A DNA stretch of 64,000 bases from Comamonas sp. (GTDB lineage Bacteria > Pseudomonadota > Gammaproteobacteria > Burkholderiales > Burkholderiaceae_C), in assembly GCA_015478895.1 (NCBI GenBank), contig JADMKK010000020.1, positions 62,001 to 126,000 on the forward strand, in the 5' to 3' direction. The notes beneath the pieces were generated by a model. The model was not told the DNA's origin. It ran no database searches and saw only the letters and a list, made by a program, of their open reading frames with translations. Position numbers and translations under genes: made by a program. Shown here in pieces: positions 53,485 to 63,193 of this stretch. How positions within the stretch are numbered: position 1 is the stretch's first letter; every line of letters begins with the position of its first letter.

Positions 53485-54537
53485 CTACTTGACTTGGACG
53501 GCAGCACCTTCGCTGCGTTGTGTAATCTTACCAATGGTGTAGACCGTCTCGCCCAATTCCTTCAGGGTTGCTGCAGTTGCTGGTGCCTGATCTGCAGCGA
53601 CCACCAACACCATGCCGATGCCGTTGTTGAAAGTGCGGTTCATTTCCACATCATCAATGCCGGCCGTCTTTTGCAGCCACGCGAACAGCTCCGTCTGGGG
53701 CCAGCTGCCTGCTTGCAGATCAGCGCCTGTGCCTTCGGGCAGCACGCGCGGAATGTTCTCCAGCAAACCGCCGCCAGTGATGTGGGCCAGTGCCTTGATC
53801 GGGTGCTGGGACAAAGCGGCCAGCACGTTCTTGACGTACAGGCGGGTAGGCTCCATCACTGCCTGCTTGAAAGGCTTGCCATCTAACGTGGCGGGCACGG
53901 TGCCATTTTCTTGGGCGCGCTCAATGCACTTGCGTACCAGCGAGAAACCGTTGGAGTGCACGCCAGACGAAGCCAGACCTAGCACCAAGTCACCGGCTTG
54001 TACGTCTTTGCCGGTCAGGATTTTGGACTTCTCTACTGCACCGACTGCAAAGCCTGCCAGGTCGTATTCGCCATCAGGGTACATGCCGGGCATTTCAGCA
54101 GTTTCACCGCCAATCAGTGCGCAGCCAGACAGCTCGCAACCCTTGGCAATACCGCCCACCACAGCAGCGGCTGTGTCGATGTCCAGTTTGCCGCAGGCAA
54201 AGTAGTCCAGGAAGAACAGTGGCTCTGCGCCCTGCACCAGAACGTCATTGACGCTCATGGCCACCAGGTCGATGCCCACGGTGTCATGCATATTCCACTC
54301 AAACGCCAGGCGCAGCTTGGTGCCCACGCCGTCGGTGCCAGACACCAGAACCGGTTCCTTGTAGCGCTTGGGCACTTCAAACAGTGCGCCAAAGCCACCG
54401 ATACCGGCCATTACGCCTTCACGCATGGTCTTTTTGGCCAGCGGCTTGATGCGCTCGACCAGTGCGTCGCCAGCGTCGATATCAACGCCAGCGTCTTTGT
54501 AGGAAATGGGGGGGGAATTGGGGGCAGAAGAGCTCAT
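53485..54537 (-). CDS. purM: Phosphoribosylformylglycinamidine cyclo-ligase (AIR synthetase)
   Basis: 350 residues. [20 protein letters not shown] at the start, [17 protein letters not shown] (ATP/Mg site), [46 protein letters not shown] and the C-terminal [16 protein letters not shown] are all characteristic. It closes the imidazole ring in purine synthesis. It lies upstream of the AI-2E family gene on the same strand after 23 bases. Confidence 0.96.
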   Translation of the reverse strand: MSSSAPNSPPISYKDAGVDIDAGDALVERIKPLAKKTMREGVMAGIGGFGALFEVPKRYKEPVLVSGTDGVGTKLRLAFEWNMHDTVGIDLVAMSVNDVLVQGAEPLFFLDYFACGKLDIDTAAAVVGGIAKGCELSGCALIGGETAEMPGMYPDGEYDLAGFAVGAVEKSKILTGKDVQAGDLVLGLASSGVHSNGFSLVRKCIERAQENGTVPATLDGKPFKQAVMEPTRLYVKNVLAALSQHPIKALAHITGGGLLENIPRVLPEGTGADLQAGSWPQTELFAWLQKTAGIDDVEMNRTFNNGIGMVLVVAADQAPATAATLKELGETVYTIGKITQRSEGAAVQVK

Positions 54538-54906
54538 GAGATGGATCTGTGCAGGGTGTGGCCCACGTGCGGGCAGAGGTCGTGGCCGATTCTAAGGCGT
54601 GTACTTGCTTTCCTGTGCCAAGTTGCCCTAAGTCGGCAGGACATCGTGGCATTCGCAGCCGTATTCCGCGTGGCTATGGCAGGGCGCATCAATGATGCGC
54701 CTGTGGGAATGGTTGAAGCAGACTAAAATGTTTGAGTTGCCGCGCCTGCTTTTTTGCAGCGTCAGGCTTCTGCTCTTTCCTGCTGCCCGGTGCGCAGGGC
54801 GTTTTCGTTCTTTTTCTTCCATGCCTACGTTCCAGCCTCAGATTGCGATATTTGTGCCGTTGCGCTTGATTGACTTCAGGCAGGGCAGCCTGACTGCATG
54901 CCCTCT
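54538..54906. other. Divergent purM-hda intergenic region with hairpin
   Basis: No gene. The near-perfect palindrome GGCGCATCAATGATGCGCC (54683-54701) makes a tight hairpin without a T-run, so a protein site or mRNA structure is as likely as a terminator. Promoters for both genes must lie here. Confidence 0.45.
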
Positions 54907-55605
54907 ATGAAGCAATTGGCGCTGGATATCGGCTTGCCCACGGGCCCATCCCTCTCGCGCTTTTACGCAGGCCGTAACACGCCGGTGGTCAGCCACCTGA
55001 AAACCTGGGTGAATGACGGTTTTGGTGCCGCAACGCGTGCGCCGGTGCCGACGTATCTGTGGGGCGCTTCCGGCTCGGGCAAAACGCATTTGCTCAAAGC
55101 CGTGCGTGAAATGCTCCTGGAGCAAGGGGCGCAGGTGGGCTGGATGGACGCCAGCACGGGCTTTCCGCCAGAGTTTGATGAGCGCTGGTCTGCGGTGCTG
55201 ATGGACGATGTGCATTTGTACACGCCCATGCAGCAGGCACGCGCTTTTAACTGGTTTGTGAATGCCATCAATCCGCCCACTGGTTCACCGTGCTGGATTT
55301 TGTCGGCCGGTGATGCGCCGCCTGCCGCCATGGAAGTGCGTGATGATTTGCGCAGCCGCTTAGGCTGGGGCCATGTCTTTCAACTGCATGTGCCCAATGA
55401 GCAAGAGCGCCGCGAAGTCCTCAAAACCGAAGCTGCCGCACGCGGCGTGACGCTGAGTGCCGATGTGGTGGACTACATGCTCAAGCGCTTTTCACGCGAT
55501 CTGGCCAGCCTGATGCAACTGCTGGACATGCTCGATGAGTTTGCACTGCGCAATAAACGTGCAATTACCATTCCTTTGCTGAAAACCATGCTGGAGACTG
55601 AATGA
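54907..55605 (+). CDS. hda: DnaA regulatory inactivator Hda
   Basis: 232 residues from the ATG at 54907 (MKQLALDIG; an ATG three codons upstream is also possible). N-terminal clamp-binding QLALDI, Walker A GASGSGKTHLLKA, Walker B-like AVLMDDVHLY, sensor ILSAGD and the DDLRSRLGWGHVF box match Hda. With the sliding clamp it stimulates ATP hydrolysis by DnaA after initiation. It leads a run hda-HAD-pcnB-folK. Confidence 0.92.
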   Translation: MKQLALDIGLPTGPSLSRFYAGRNTPVVSHLKTWVNDGFGAATRAPVPTYLWGASGSGKTHLLKAVREMLLEQGAQVGWMDASTGFPPEFDERWSAVLMDDVHLYTPMQQARAFNWFVNAINPPTGSPCWILSAGDAPPAAMEVRDDLRSRLGWGHVFQLHVPNEQERREVLKTEAAARGVTLSADVVDYMLKRFSRDLASLMQLLDMLDEFALRNKRAITIPLLKTMLETE

Positions 55606-55668
55606 GCGTGGGCACAGCCGCTGTGAAGCGCCGTGCGGATGCGAAGCTTCCTTCTTTTGGATTCCTTC

Positions 55669-56370
55669 ATGTCGATTGATTCCCCGACACAGCGACCGCG
55701 GTTGGCGCTGTTTGACCTTGACCACACGCTGCTGCCCATGGACTCTGACCATGGCTGGGGAGCGTTCTCCATCGCAATCGGCTGGTGTGACCCGGCTGAG
55801 TTTGGCCGCCGCAATGACGAGTTCTTTGCGCACTACCAGGCCGGCACCTTGAACGTGCCGGACTACGTCCGTTTTGCCACGCAGGCGATTGTGCAGCGCG
55901 GCGCTCAAGCGTCCCACGCTGCACACCTGCGTTTCATGCAAGAAGTGATTGCACCCGCGATCCAGCCTCAGGCGCTGGAGTTGGTGCAAAGCCATGTGCG
56001 TGCTGGCGATTGGGTGGTGATGACCTCGGCCACCAATGAGTTTGTGACGCGCCCGATTGCTGCTGCCTTTGGCGTGCAAGAGCTGATTGCCACGGAGCTT
56101 GAGCGTGATGCCGGCGGCTGGTATACCGGCGCTGTCAAAGGCTTGCCCAATATGCGCGAAGGCAAGGTGGTGCGCATGGATGCTTGGCTGGCCGCGCGCG
56201 GCCTGCGCTGGGATGATGTGGAATCGACTTTCTATAGCGATTCCATGAACGACGTGCCCCTGCTCGAACGGGTGAACCACCCGGTGGCGACCAACCCTGA
56301 GCCTCGTCTGCGAGCTTTAGCGCAAGAGCGCGGCTGGCGCGTGCTGGACCTGTTTACTGAAAATACATGA
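55669..56370 (+). CDS. HAD-IB family phosphatase (SerB-like)
   Basis: 233 residues. Motif I FDLDHTLLPMDSD, motif II MTSATNEFV and motif IV YSDSMNDVPLL give the HAD-IB hydrolase pattern; GLPNMREGKVVRM carries the motif III lysine. Related proteins are annotated as phosphoserine phosphatase-like or histidinol-phosphatase-like, so the substrate is open. Its TGA overlaps the ATG of pcnB (ATGA). Confidence 0.9.
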   Translation: MSIDSPTQRPRLALFDLDHTLLPMDSDHGWGAFSIAIGWCDPAEFGRRNDEFFAHYQAGTLNVPDYVRFATQAIVQRGAQASHAAHLRFMQEVIAPAIQPQALELVQSHVRAGDWVVMTSATNEFVTRPIAAAFGVQELIATELERDAGGWYTGAVKGLPNMREGKVVRMDAWLAARGLRWDDVESTFYSDSMNDVPLLERVNHPVATNPEPRLRALAQERGWRVLDLFTENT

Positions 56371-57929
56371 TTAAAACCATCATCGACAAATTGCTGGGCA
56401 AAGAGCCCTCCACCCGTTCGCGCACGCCGCGTTTTGGCAAACGCGAAGAGGTGCAGGCCAGCGCGCACGGCATTGATCCGCAACTGGTAGACAACCACGC
56501 AGTGGATGTGGTGCGTACGCTCAAAAATGCGGGCTACGAAGCCTACATCGTGGGTGGTGCAGTGCGCGATTTGCTGCTGGGGCTGCGCCCCAAGGACTTT
56601 GACGTGGCCACCAACGCCACGCCCGAGCAGGTCAAGTACCTGTTTCGCCGCGCGTTCATCATTGGCAAGCGTTTTCGCATCGTGCACGTGGTGTATGGCC
56701 GTGGTCGCGAAAACGAGGTCATTGAGGTCTCGACCTTCCGCGCGTTTCTGGACAACAGCAAGGCCGAGCAGGTATCGGGCAATGAGCGCACCAGCAAGGT
56801 AGCGCTGACACACATGCAACACGCGGTCGATGCCAGTGGCCGTGTGCTGCGCGACAACGTCTGGGGCCCGCAAGACCAGGACGCTACGCGCCGGGATTTC
56901 ACCGTCAACGCCATGTACTACGACCCCGAAAGCGGCGTACTGGTGGACTTTCACAAAGGCATTCAGGACGCTAAAAAGCGTGTGCTGCGCATGATCGGCG
57001 ACCCAGCCACGCGCTACCGCGAAGACCCGGTGCGCATCATTCGCGCCGTGCGTTTTGCGGCCAAGCTCAGCCCGCTGGGCTTCAAGCTGGAAGCCAAAAC
57101 CGCCAAGCCGCTGATTGAATCGCAGCGTCTGCTGGATGAAGTGCCGCAAAGCCGCATGTTTGACGAAATGCTCAAACTGCTGCAAACCGGGCATGCGGTG
57201 GCGTCCATTGCACAGCTCAAGCAGCTGGGCATGGAAAAAGGCATTTACCCGCTGCTGGATGTGGTGGTGGAGCGTGCCGATCAACGCTTTGTGCAGGCGG
57301 CCTTGGCCGATACCGATCGCCGTGTGGGCGAAGGCAAGCCCGTGGCACCCAGCTTTCTGCTCGCGTGTGTGTTGTGGCAGGACGTGAAAAATGGCTGGGA
57401 GCGCCGCCTGAAAAAGGGATTCCACGCTTTCCCTGCGCTCAATGAAGCAATTGACGAAGTGTTCGAGCAGCGCATTGGCGACGTGTCGGGCCGCGGCAAG
57501 CTGGCTGCCGACATGCGCGAAATCTGGATCATGCAGCCGCGCTTTGACAAGCGCACCGGTGCCACGCCATTTGGCATGGTGCTGCAAGCGCGTTTCCGTG
57601 CGGGTTTTGACTTCATGCGACTGCGCGCCGATGTCGGCGAAGTGGAAGAAGCACTGGCCGAGTGGTGGCAGGAATTCCAGTACGCCGATGATGCCCGCCG
57701 GGAAGACCTGGTGGCCCAGGTGCGCGAAGAGCAGCGCCAAAAGCAAAAAGCTGCGCAGCCCGTGGTGCGCCGCGTGGCGCGCCCTGCGCAAGCTGCTGCA
57801 TCGCCGCTGGAAGCCGTGGCGGCCGCAAGCGGTGGCGACGAGGGTGATGCACCGGTGAAAAAACGCCGCCGCCGCCGTCGCAAACCGGCTGCCGGTGGTG
57901 AAGCTGTGCCCGCAACCAGCGCGGAGTAA
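56367..57929 (+). CDS. pcnB: Poly(A) polymerase I
   Basis: 520 residues. Nucleotidyltransferase core YIVGGAVRDLLLGLRPKDFD with both catalytic aspartates near DFDVAT, FRIVHVVYG and FLDNSKAE, then RRDFTVNAMYYDP and the tRNA-nucleotidyltransferase-type helical region. The C-terminal 70 residues are basic with a run KKRRRRRRKP, as expected of the RNA-binding tail. It adds poly(A) that marks RNA for decay. Overlaps the HAD gene by 4 bases. Confidence 0.94.
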   Translation: MIKTIIDKLLGKEPSTRSRTPRFGKREEVQASAHGIDPQLVDNHAVDVVRTLKNAGYEAYIVGGAVRDLLLGLRPKDFDVATNATPEQVKYLFRRAFIIGKRFRIVHVVYGRGRENEVIEVSTFRAFLDNSKAEQVSGNERTSKVALTHMQHAVDASGRVLRDNVWGPQDQDATRRDFTVNAMYYDPESGVLVDFHKGIQDAKKRVLRMIGDPATRYREDPVRIIRAVRFAAKLSPLGFKLEAKTAKPLIESQRLLDEVPQSRMFDEMLKLLQTGHAVASIAQLKQLGMEKGIYPLLDVVVERADQRFVQAALADTDRRVGEGKPVAPSFLLACVLWQDVKNGWERRLKKGFHAFPALNEAIDEVFEQRIGDVSGRGKLAADMREIWIMQPRFDKRTGATPFGMVLQARFRAGFDFMRLRADVGEVEEALAEWWQEFQYADDARREDLVAQVREEQRQKQKAAQPVVRRVARPAQAAASPLEAVAAASGGDEGDAPVKKRRRRRRKPAAGGEAVPATSAE

Positions 57930-57932
57930 GCG

Positions 57933-58436
57933 TTGTCAGAGCGCGTATATATCGGCCTGGGTGCCAATCTGGGTGACCGGGGTGAGGCCCTGCTGCAAGC
58001 TTTGCAGCGCATGGCAGCCTTGCCGCAGACTACGCTGCGGGCGGTTTCCTCGCTCTACAGCAGCGCACCGGTCGATGCCACAGGGCCTGATTATTTGAAC
58101 GCCGTAGCTGTGCTGGAAACCGAGCAGGCCCCGCACAATTTTTTGCACGCCTTGCAAGCGCTGGAATTGCAGGCGGGCCGCGAACGCCCTTATCGCAACG
58201 CGCCGCGTACGCTGGATCTGGATGTGTTGCTGTGGGGCGATCAGCGGCTGGATTCACCCACACTGACGGTGCCGCACCCCCGCATGTGGGAGCGCGCTTT
58301 TGTGTTGCGCCCTTTGGCCGAACTGGACGCCCAGCGCGTGACGGCTGCGCAATTGCACGCGGTGTGCGACCAGCGCATTACCGTTGCCCAAGACCCGCAG
58401 TGGGCTGCGAGCGCTGTGCGCCAGAGCACTCCCTAA
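57933..58436 (+). CDS. folK: 6-hydroxymethyl-dihydropterin pyrophosphokinase
   Basis: 167 residues with a TTG start three bases after the pcnB stop. VYIGLGANLGDRGEALLQAL, SSLYSSAPVDATGPDYLNAV and GRERPYRNAPRTLDLDVLLW with the HPPK Asp-Leu-Asp motif are unmistakable, followed by VPHPRMWERAFVLRPLAEL. It pyrophosphorylates the pterin in folate synthesis. A strong terminator closes the run. Confidence 0.95.
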   Translation: MSERVYIGLGANLGDRGEALLQALQRMAALPQTTLRAVSSLYSSAPVDATGPDYLNAVAVLETEQAPHNFLHALQALELQAGRERPYRNAPRTLDLDVLLWGDQRLDSPTLTVPHPRMWERAFVLRPLAELDAQRVTAAQLHAVCDQRITVAQDPQWAASAVRQSTP

Positions 58437-58453
58437 TAGATCCCTAAAGATCC

Positions 58454-58491
58454 AAAAAAAGCGCAGCCTTTTGCAGAGGCTGCGCTTTTTT
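58454..58491 (+). terminator. Terminator after folK
   Basis: AAAAAGCGCAGCC and GGCTGCGCTTTTTT around a short loop. Confidence 0.92.
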
Positions 58492-58514
58492 GTCGATGGG
58501 CAATGCATAAATAA

Positions 58515-58591
58515 GAGCAGCTTGCCGTTGATAAAGCTTGATTTCAGGGTGTTTTGTTGCTGAAGCTGAGGTTCTTCAACGGCTAGTAGCT
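58515..58591. repeat. Palindromic element, family B (copy 3, with family A end)
   Basis: GAGCAGCTTGCCGTTGA (58515-58531) faces TCAACGGCTAGTAGCT (58576-58591). It then runs into the TAGTAGCTATATTTTT end seen in family A, which links the two families. Confidence 0.6.
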
Positions 58592-58610
58592 ATATTTTTA
58601 ATGCTGAGCC

Positions 58611-59069
58611 TTAAGCGATTTCGGCAATCAGCTCAATTTCTACGCAGGCGCCCAGTGGAATCTGCGCCACGCCAAATGCGCTGCGTGCGTGCGAGCCCTT
58701 GTCGCCAAACACTTCGCCCAGCAGTTCCGAGCAGCCGTTGGTGACCAGGTGCTGCTCGGTAAAGCTGGCGGTGGAGTTCACCAGACTCATGACTTTGACA
58801 ATGCGCTGCACGCGGTTCAGATCACCGCCGCAGGCCGCTTGTAGCGTGCCCAGCAAATCAATGGCAATGGCGCGGGCTGCCTGTTTGCCTTCTTCCGTCG
58901 AAATGTCGCTGCCTAACTGGCCTGCCCACACTTGGCCGTCTTTGCGGGCAATGTGGCCACTCAAGAAAACCAGATTGCCGGTTTGTACAAAAGGCACATA
59001 GGCGGCGGCAGGCACCGATACGTCGGGCAGAGAAATGTTCAGGGCTTGCAGCTTGTCGTAAACGCTCAT
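58611..59069 (-). CDS. RidA/YjgF-family enamine/imine deaminase-like protein
   Basis: 152 residues from the ATG at 59069, preceded by GAGGAA. The YjgF fold is clear: VQTGNLVFLSGHIARKDGQVW, then the helix EEGKQAARAIAIDLLGTLQAACGG (key residues as in the family) and HARSAFGVAQIPLGACVEIE. It is of the longer 'YjgF/chorismate-mutase-like' type (about 150 residues). It probably hydrolyses reactive enamines or a related metabolite. Divergent from comEC. Confidence 0.9.
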   Translation of the reverse strand: MSVYDKLQALNISLPDVSVPAAAYVPFVQTGNLVFLSGHIARKDGQVWAGQLGSDISTEEGKQAARAIAIDLLGTLQAACGGDLNRVQRIVKVMSLVNSTASFTEQHLVTNGCSELLGEVFGDKGSHARSAFGVAQIPLGACVEIELIAEIA

Positions 59070-59170
59070 GGTGTTTTTTTCCTCGTTGGCGGTGGTCAAT
59101 CTATCTGGAAGGCAAGCTGGCGGTGCTATCGGCTTTGCGCTGGCACCCGCATGGCTTGCATGCTCGCAGT

Positions 59171-61570
59171 ATGCCAAGTCCTGCAGCCATTTCCACGCAT
59201 TCTCCCAAGACCGGGACGTGGTGGATGCTGGGCATGGTGGCTGGTAGCGCGCTGCAATTGCAGCAAGCACAGCTCTGGCCCTGGTGGGCTTATGCAGTCC
59301 TCGCCTTGGTAGCTTTGCTGCTCGGCGTCGCACCCAGGCGTTGGTACCAAACACCGTGGTGGGGCTGCGCGTTGCTGGGTGTGGCGCTGGCATGGGGCTG
59401 GGCAGGGTGGCGGGCCAGCAGTTTTCAAGCGCAGGCCATGCCCGCTGCGTTAGAGGGGCGAGACGTTCGCGTGGTAGGTGTCATTGATTCCATGCCGCAA
59501 ACGGTAGAGCGCGGGCTGCGTATGCCGTTTCGCATAGAGCAGGCGCATCTGCCGGGTCATGCTGCTACAGGGGCGCAGTTGCCGCCTTTGGTGACACTGA
59601 CTTGGTATGGCGCGTTGCCTGAACAAAGGCTGGCAGCAGGACAACGCTGGAGTTGGACGGTGCGTTTGAAAGCACCCCACGGCGCCCGCAACCCTTTGGG
59701 TCTGGACTGGGAGCTGTGGCTGTGGACGCAAGGCATTCAAGCCACGGGCTATGTACGCGATTCCAGCGGCGATGCTGCTCCGCAATGGCTGGCGCAGACA
59801 TGGCACGCACCGGTGGCGCAATGGCGCGGGCATTTGCACCAAGCCATGCAAGCACCAGAGAGCGCCTCAGCACGCATGCGGGATGCCTGGGGCGTGGTGC
59901 AGGCATTGGTAACGGGGGCGCAGTCGAGCATTGGAAAAGCGGACTGGCAGCTGTTTCGAGATACCGGAACGGCGCACTTGGTCAGCATCAGTGGATTGCA
60001 CATCACTATGTTTTCGTGGATGGCGATGGCGGTCGTGAATGTGCTTTGGCGGCGCTGGGCGCGCGCTTGTCTTTGGTGCCCGGCACCGGTGGCGGCAAGT
60101 TGGGCAGGCTTGGTGCTGGCCGCCGCATATGCCGTTTTCAGCGGCTGGGGGATTCCGGCGCAACGCACCTTGGGCATGCTGTGCATCGTCGTGGTGCTGC
60201 GCGTGCAAGGCCGCGCATGGCCTTGGCCTTATGTATGGCTGGTGGTGCTGACGGCCGTGGTGTTGGCAGAGCCTTGGGCGCTGCTGCAGGCCGGTTTCTG
60301 GCTCAGTTTTGTCGCCGTAGCGGTTTTGTTTGCGGCCCAGCCCTCTGTGGTTTCTGGGTCAGCGAGTAGGGGGCGCAGTTACGGCCTGCGTTTAGTGCGT
60401 GAACAGGCCGTGGTCGGTTTTGCGCTCGCACCGCTGACGCTGCTGCTGTTTGGTCAGGTGTCGGTGGTCGGCTTTGTTGCCAACTTGTGGGCGATTCCTT
60501 GGGTCACGCTGGTTATCACGCCGTTGGCCATGCTGGGGGCGGTGTGGTCTCCGTTGTGGCAGGCAGCGGCCTGGTGTGTGAGCGCCATGGTGTGGTGTCT
60601 GGAGCACATGGCGGCATGGCCCATGGCAGTGGCTTATTTTGCCCAAGCGCCATGGTGGGTGGAGCTGGCTGGCGTGCTGGGCTGCTTGTGGATGGTGTTG
60701 CCCTGGCCGTGGCGTTGGCGTGTGCTGGGCGTGCCTTGGTTATTGCCCATGCTGTGGTGGCAACCTGCATTGCCGCCTGTGGGGCAATTTGACGTGCTGG
60801 CGCTGGATGTGGGGCAAGGCAGCGCCGCACTGGTTCGCACGGCACAACACAGTCTGCTGTTTGACACGGGCCCGCGATGGGGTGAGGCGGCCAATGCGGG
60901 TGAGCGCACAGTACTGCCTTTGCTACGCGCCTGGGGTGTGCAGCTCGACCGCATGGTGGTGAGCCATGCGGACAGTGACCATGCTGGCGGCGCTGCAGCC
61001 ATTGCCCAGGCGCAGTCGCAAGTGCAATGGCTGGGTGCAGGTGGCCAGCCTTGCTGGGCGGGCCAGCATTGGCAATGGGACGGTGTGCACTTTGAGTTCT
61101 TGCACCCAGTGTTCGACGGGCAAAAGCCTGCTCCGCTCAGTCGCAACGCCAGTAGCTGTGTGCTTCAGGTGCGCAGCGCGTCCGGGAAAAAGGCCTTGTT
61201 TACGGGCGATATTGAAGCCGCCCAAGAAAGCCTGCTGCTGCGAACTGGCGTACTGGGCCCCGCAGAGGTGGTGCTGGTGCCGCACCACGGCAGTCTGACT
61301 TCTTCTTCATGGGCCTGGGTGCAGGCAGTACGACCTCAATTTGCCATCGTGCAATCGGGCTATCGCAATCGCTTTGGGCACCCCGCAGCAGCCGTGGTGC
61401 AGCGCTATGCGGCGGTGGGCAGCCACGTGGTGGAATCTCCAACATGCGGGGCCGCGTACTGGCATTCTGGGCGGCCTGACTTGTTGCAGTGCGAACGCGC
61501 GATACGGCGTAGGTATTGGCAGCATATTGATAGCGCACTGCGCACCGCTGACTACACTGAGACAAACTAA
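59171..61570 (+). CDS. comEC: ComEC/Rec2 family DNA channel protein
   Basis: 799 residues if started at 59171; the true start is uncertain, because the frame is open to 59123 and no Shine-Dalgarno sequence decides it. Layout: two membrane segments, an OB-like loop (DVRVVGVIDSMPQ), the competence domain with HLVSISGLHITMFSW and about eight membrane segments, then a metallo-beta-lactamase domain with DVGQGSAAL, VSHADSDHAGGAA and VPHHGSLTSSS. It carries transforming DNA across the inner membrane. Confidence 0.92.
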   Translation: MPSPAAISTHSPKTGTWWMLGMVAGSALQLQQAQLWPWWAYAVLALVALLLGVAPRRWYQTPWWGCALLGVALAWGWAGWRASSFQAQAMPAALEGRDVRVVGVIDSMPQTVERGLRMPFRIEQAHLPGHAATGAQLPPLVTLTWYGALPEQRLAAGQRWSWTVRLKAPHGARNPLGLDWELWLWTQGIQATGYVRDSSGDAAPQWLAQTWHAPVAQWRGHLHQAMQAPESASARMRDAWGVVQALVTGAQSSIGKADWQLFRDTGTAHLVSISGLHITMFSWMAMAVVNVLWRRWARACLWCPAPVAASWAGLVLAAAYAVFSGWGIPAQRTLGMLCIVVVLRVQGRAWPWPYVWLVVLTAVVLAEPWALLQAGFWLSFVAVAVLFAAQPSVVSGSASRGRSYGLRLVREQAVVGFALAPLTLLLFGQVSVVGFVANLWAIPWVTLVITPLAMLGAVWSPLWQAAAWCVSAMVWCLEHMAAWPMAVAYFAQAPWWVELAGVLGCLWMVLPWPWRWRVLGVPWLLPMLWWQPALPPVGQFDVLALDVGQGSAALVRTAQHSLLFDTGPRWGEAANAGERTVLPLLRAWGVQLDRMVVSHADSDHAGGAAAIAQAQSQVQWLGAGGQPCWAGQHWQWDGVHFEFLHPVFDGQKPAPLSRNASSCVLQVRSASGKKALFTGDIEAAQESLLLRTGVLGPAEVVLVPHHGSLTSSSWAWVQAVRPQFAIVQSGYRNRFGHPAAAVVQRYAAVGSHVVESPTCGAAYWHSGRPDLLQCERAIRRRYWQHIDSALRTADYTETN

Positions 61571-61647
61571 TTTTGCGCGCTACGGCAGGTCTGCAGGCTT
61601 GATTCTTGCTGTGATGGGCGCAACCTAAATGCAGGAGGCTGAACGGT

Positions 61648-63192
61648 ATGCACAAGTTCGACGAGATGTACGCCATGCTGCCGTTTGATGGCAGTGATGT
61701 GCGGGCGCACTACAAAGCTTACGCACAGTGGTTGGCGCGGCAAGCGCACGCAACGATGCAGGCGCGGCAGGTGGAAGCAGAGATGGTGTTTCGCCGCGTG
61801 GGCATTACCTTTGCCGTGTATGGCGATAAAGATGAGAGCGGCGCAGGTGCGGAGCGCTTGATCCCCTTTGACTTGATTCCGCGCATCATTCCTGCCCACG
61901 AGTGGGGGCGCATGCAACAAGGTCTGGTGCAGCGCGTCACCGCGCTGAATCGCTTCATTGGAGATGTCTATAACGGCCAGGACATCTTAAAAGCGGGCAT
62001 CGTGCCGCGCGATTTGATTGATGGCAACGCCCAGTTTCGGCCGCAGATGGTGGGGCTGCAGGTGCCCGGCAACATTTATGCGCACATTGCCGGTATTGAC
62101 ATCGTGCGTGCTCCCAATGCGCTGGGAGAGGGCGAGTACTACGTTTTGGAAGACAACTTGCGCGTGCCTTCGGGTGTGTCATACATGCTGGAAAACCGCA
62201 AGATGATGATGCGCTTGTTTCCCGACTTGTTTACCACCCATGCGGTCGAGCCCGTCGCCCATTACCCCGACATGCTGCTCGATACCTTGCGCGCCAGTGC
62301 CCCTGCCAGCGCCGCCTCGGCCACTGCGACCGTGGTGGTGCTAACGCCTGGGATGTACAACAGCGCTTACTTTGAGCATGCATTTCTGGCCCAGCAAATG
62401 GGCATAGAACTGGTCGAAGGACAAGACTTGGTCGTGCGCGACAAGGTCGTCTACATGCGCACCACGGGAGGTTTGCAACGTGTCGATGTGATCTACCGCC
62501 GTGTAGACGATGATTTTCTGGACCCTGATGTATTCCGCTCATCTTCTACGCTGGGCTGTGCAGGCCTGATGGACGCCTACCGTGCAGGCAATGTGACGAT
62601 CTGCAATGCCGTAGGCACAGGCATCGCAGATGACAAATCGGTCTACCCTTATGTGCCGGACATGATCCGTTTTTACCTGGGTGAAGAGCCTATCTTGAGC
62701 AACGTCCCCACGTGGGTCTGCCGCAAGCCTGATGACTTGCAGTACGTGCTGGCCCACCTGAACGAATTGGTCGTCAAGGAAGTGCATGGTGCGGGCGGTT
62801 ATGGCATGTTGATTGGCCCCGCTGCCAGCAAAGCCGAAATTGAAGACTTCCGTCGAGCATTGCTGGCCAACCCTGCCGGATACATTGCCCAGCCCACGTT
62901 AAGTTTGTCCAGCTGCCCCACGATGGTGGATGCAGGTATTGCGCCGCGACATATCGACTTGCGCCCCTTTGTGCTGAGCAGCGCGCAAGAGGTGCGGATG
63001 GTGGCTGGTGGGTTGACCCGTGTAGCGCTGAAAGACGGCTCATTGGTCGTTAACTCTTCCCAAGGCGGAGGTACCAAAGATACCTGGGTGCTGGGAGAAA
63101 GCGGTTTGCCTGCCATGCAGCAAAGCATGGGCGGCATGAGCCAATCTATGGACAGTATGGGCATGCAGCAATCGCTGGTGGGAGGGGTGTGA
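61648..63192 (+). CDS. Circularly permuted ATP-grasp type 2 protein
   Basis: 514 residues. It is a member of the circularly permuted ATP-grasp group (DUF404/DUF407): FDEMYAMLPFDGSDVRAHY, RIIPAHEWGRMQQGL, YVLEDNLRVPSGVSYMLENR and KEVHGAGGYGMLIGP are its marks. A Met/Ser/Gln-rich tail (GGMSQSMDSMGMQQSL) closes it. Such genes are regularly followed by an alpha-E gene, as here (one base after the stop). The pair has been linked to peptide bond formation; a substrate is not known. Confidence 0.9.
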   Translation: MHKFDEMYAMLPFDGSDVRAHYKAYAQWLARQAHATMQARQVEAEMVFRRVGITFAVYGDKDESGAGAERLIPFDLIPRIIPAHEWGRMQQGLVQRVTALNRFIGDVYNGQDILKAGIVPRDLIDGNAQFRPQMVGLQVPGNIYAHIAGIDIVRAPNALGEGEYYVLEDNLRVPSGVSYMLENRKMMMRLFPDLFTTHAVEPVAHYPDMLLDTLRASAPASAASATATVVVLTPGMYNSAYFEHAFLAQQMGIELVEGQDLVVRDKVVYMRTTGGLQRVDVIYRRVDDDFLDPDVFRSSSTLGCAGLMDAYRAGNVTICNAVGTGIADDKSVYPYVPDMIRFYLGEEPILSNVPTWVCRKPDDLQYVLAHLNELVVKEVHGAGGYGMLIGPAASKAEIEDFRRALLANPAGYIAQPTLSLSSCPTMVDAGIAPRHIDLRPFVLSSAQEVRMVAGGLTRVALKDGSLVVNSSQGGGTKDTWVLGESGLPAMQQSMGGMSQSMDSMGMQQSLVGGV

Positions 63193-63193
63193 C

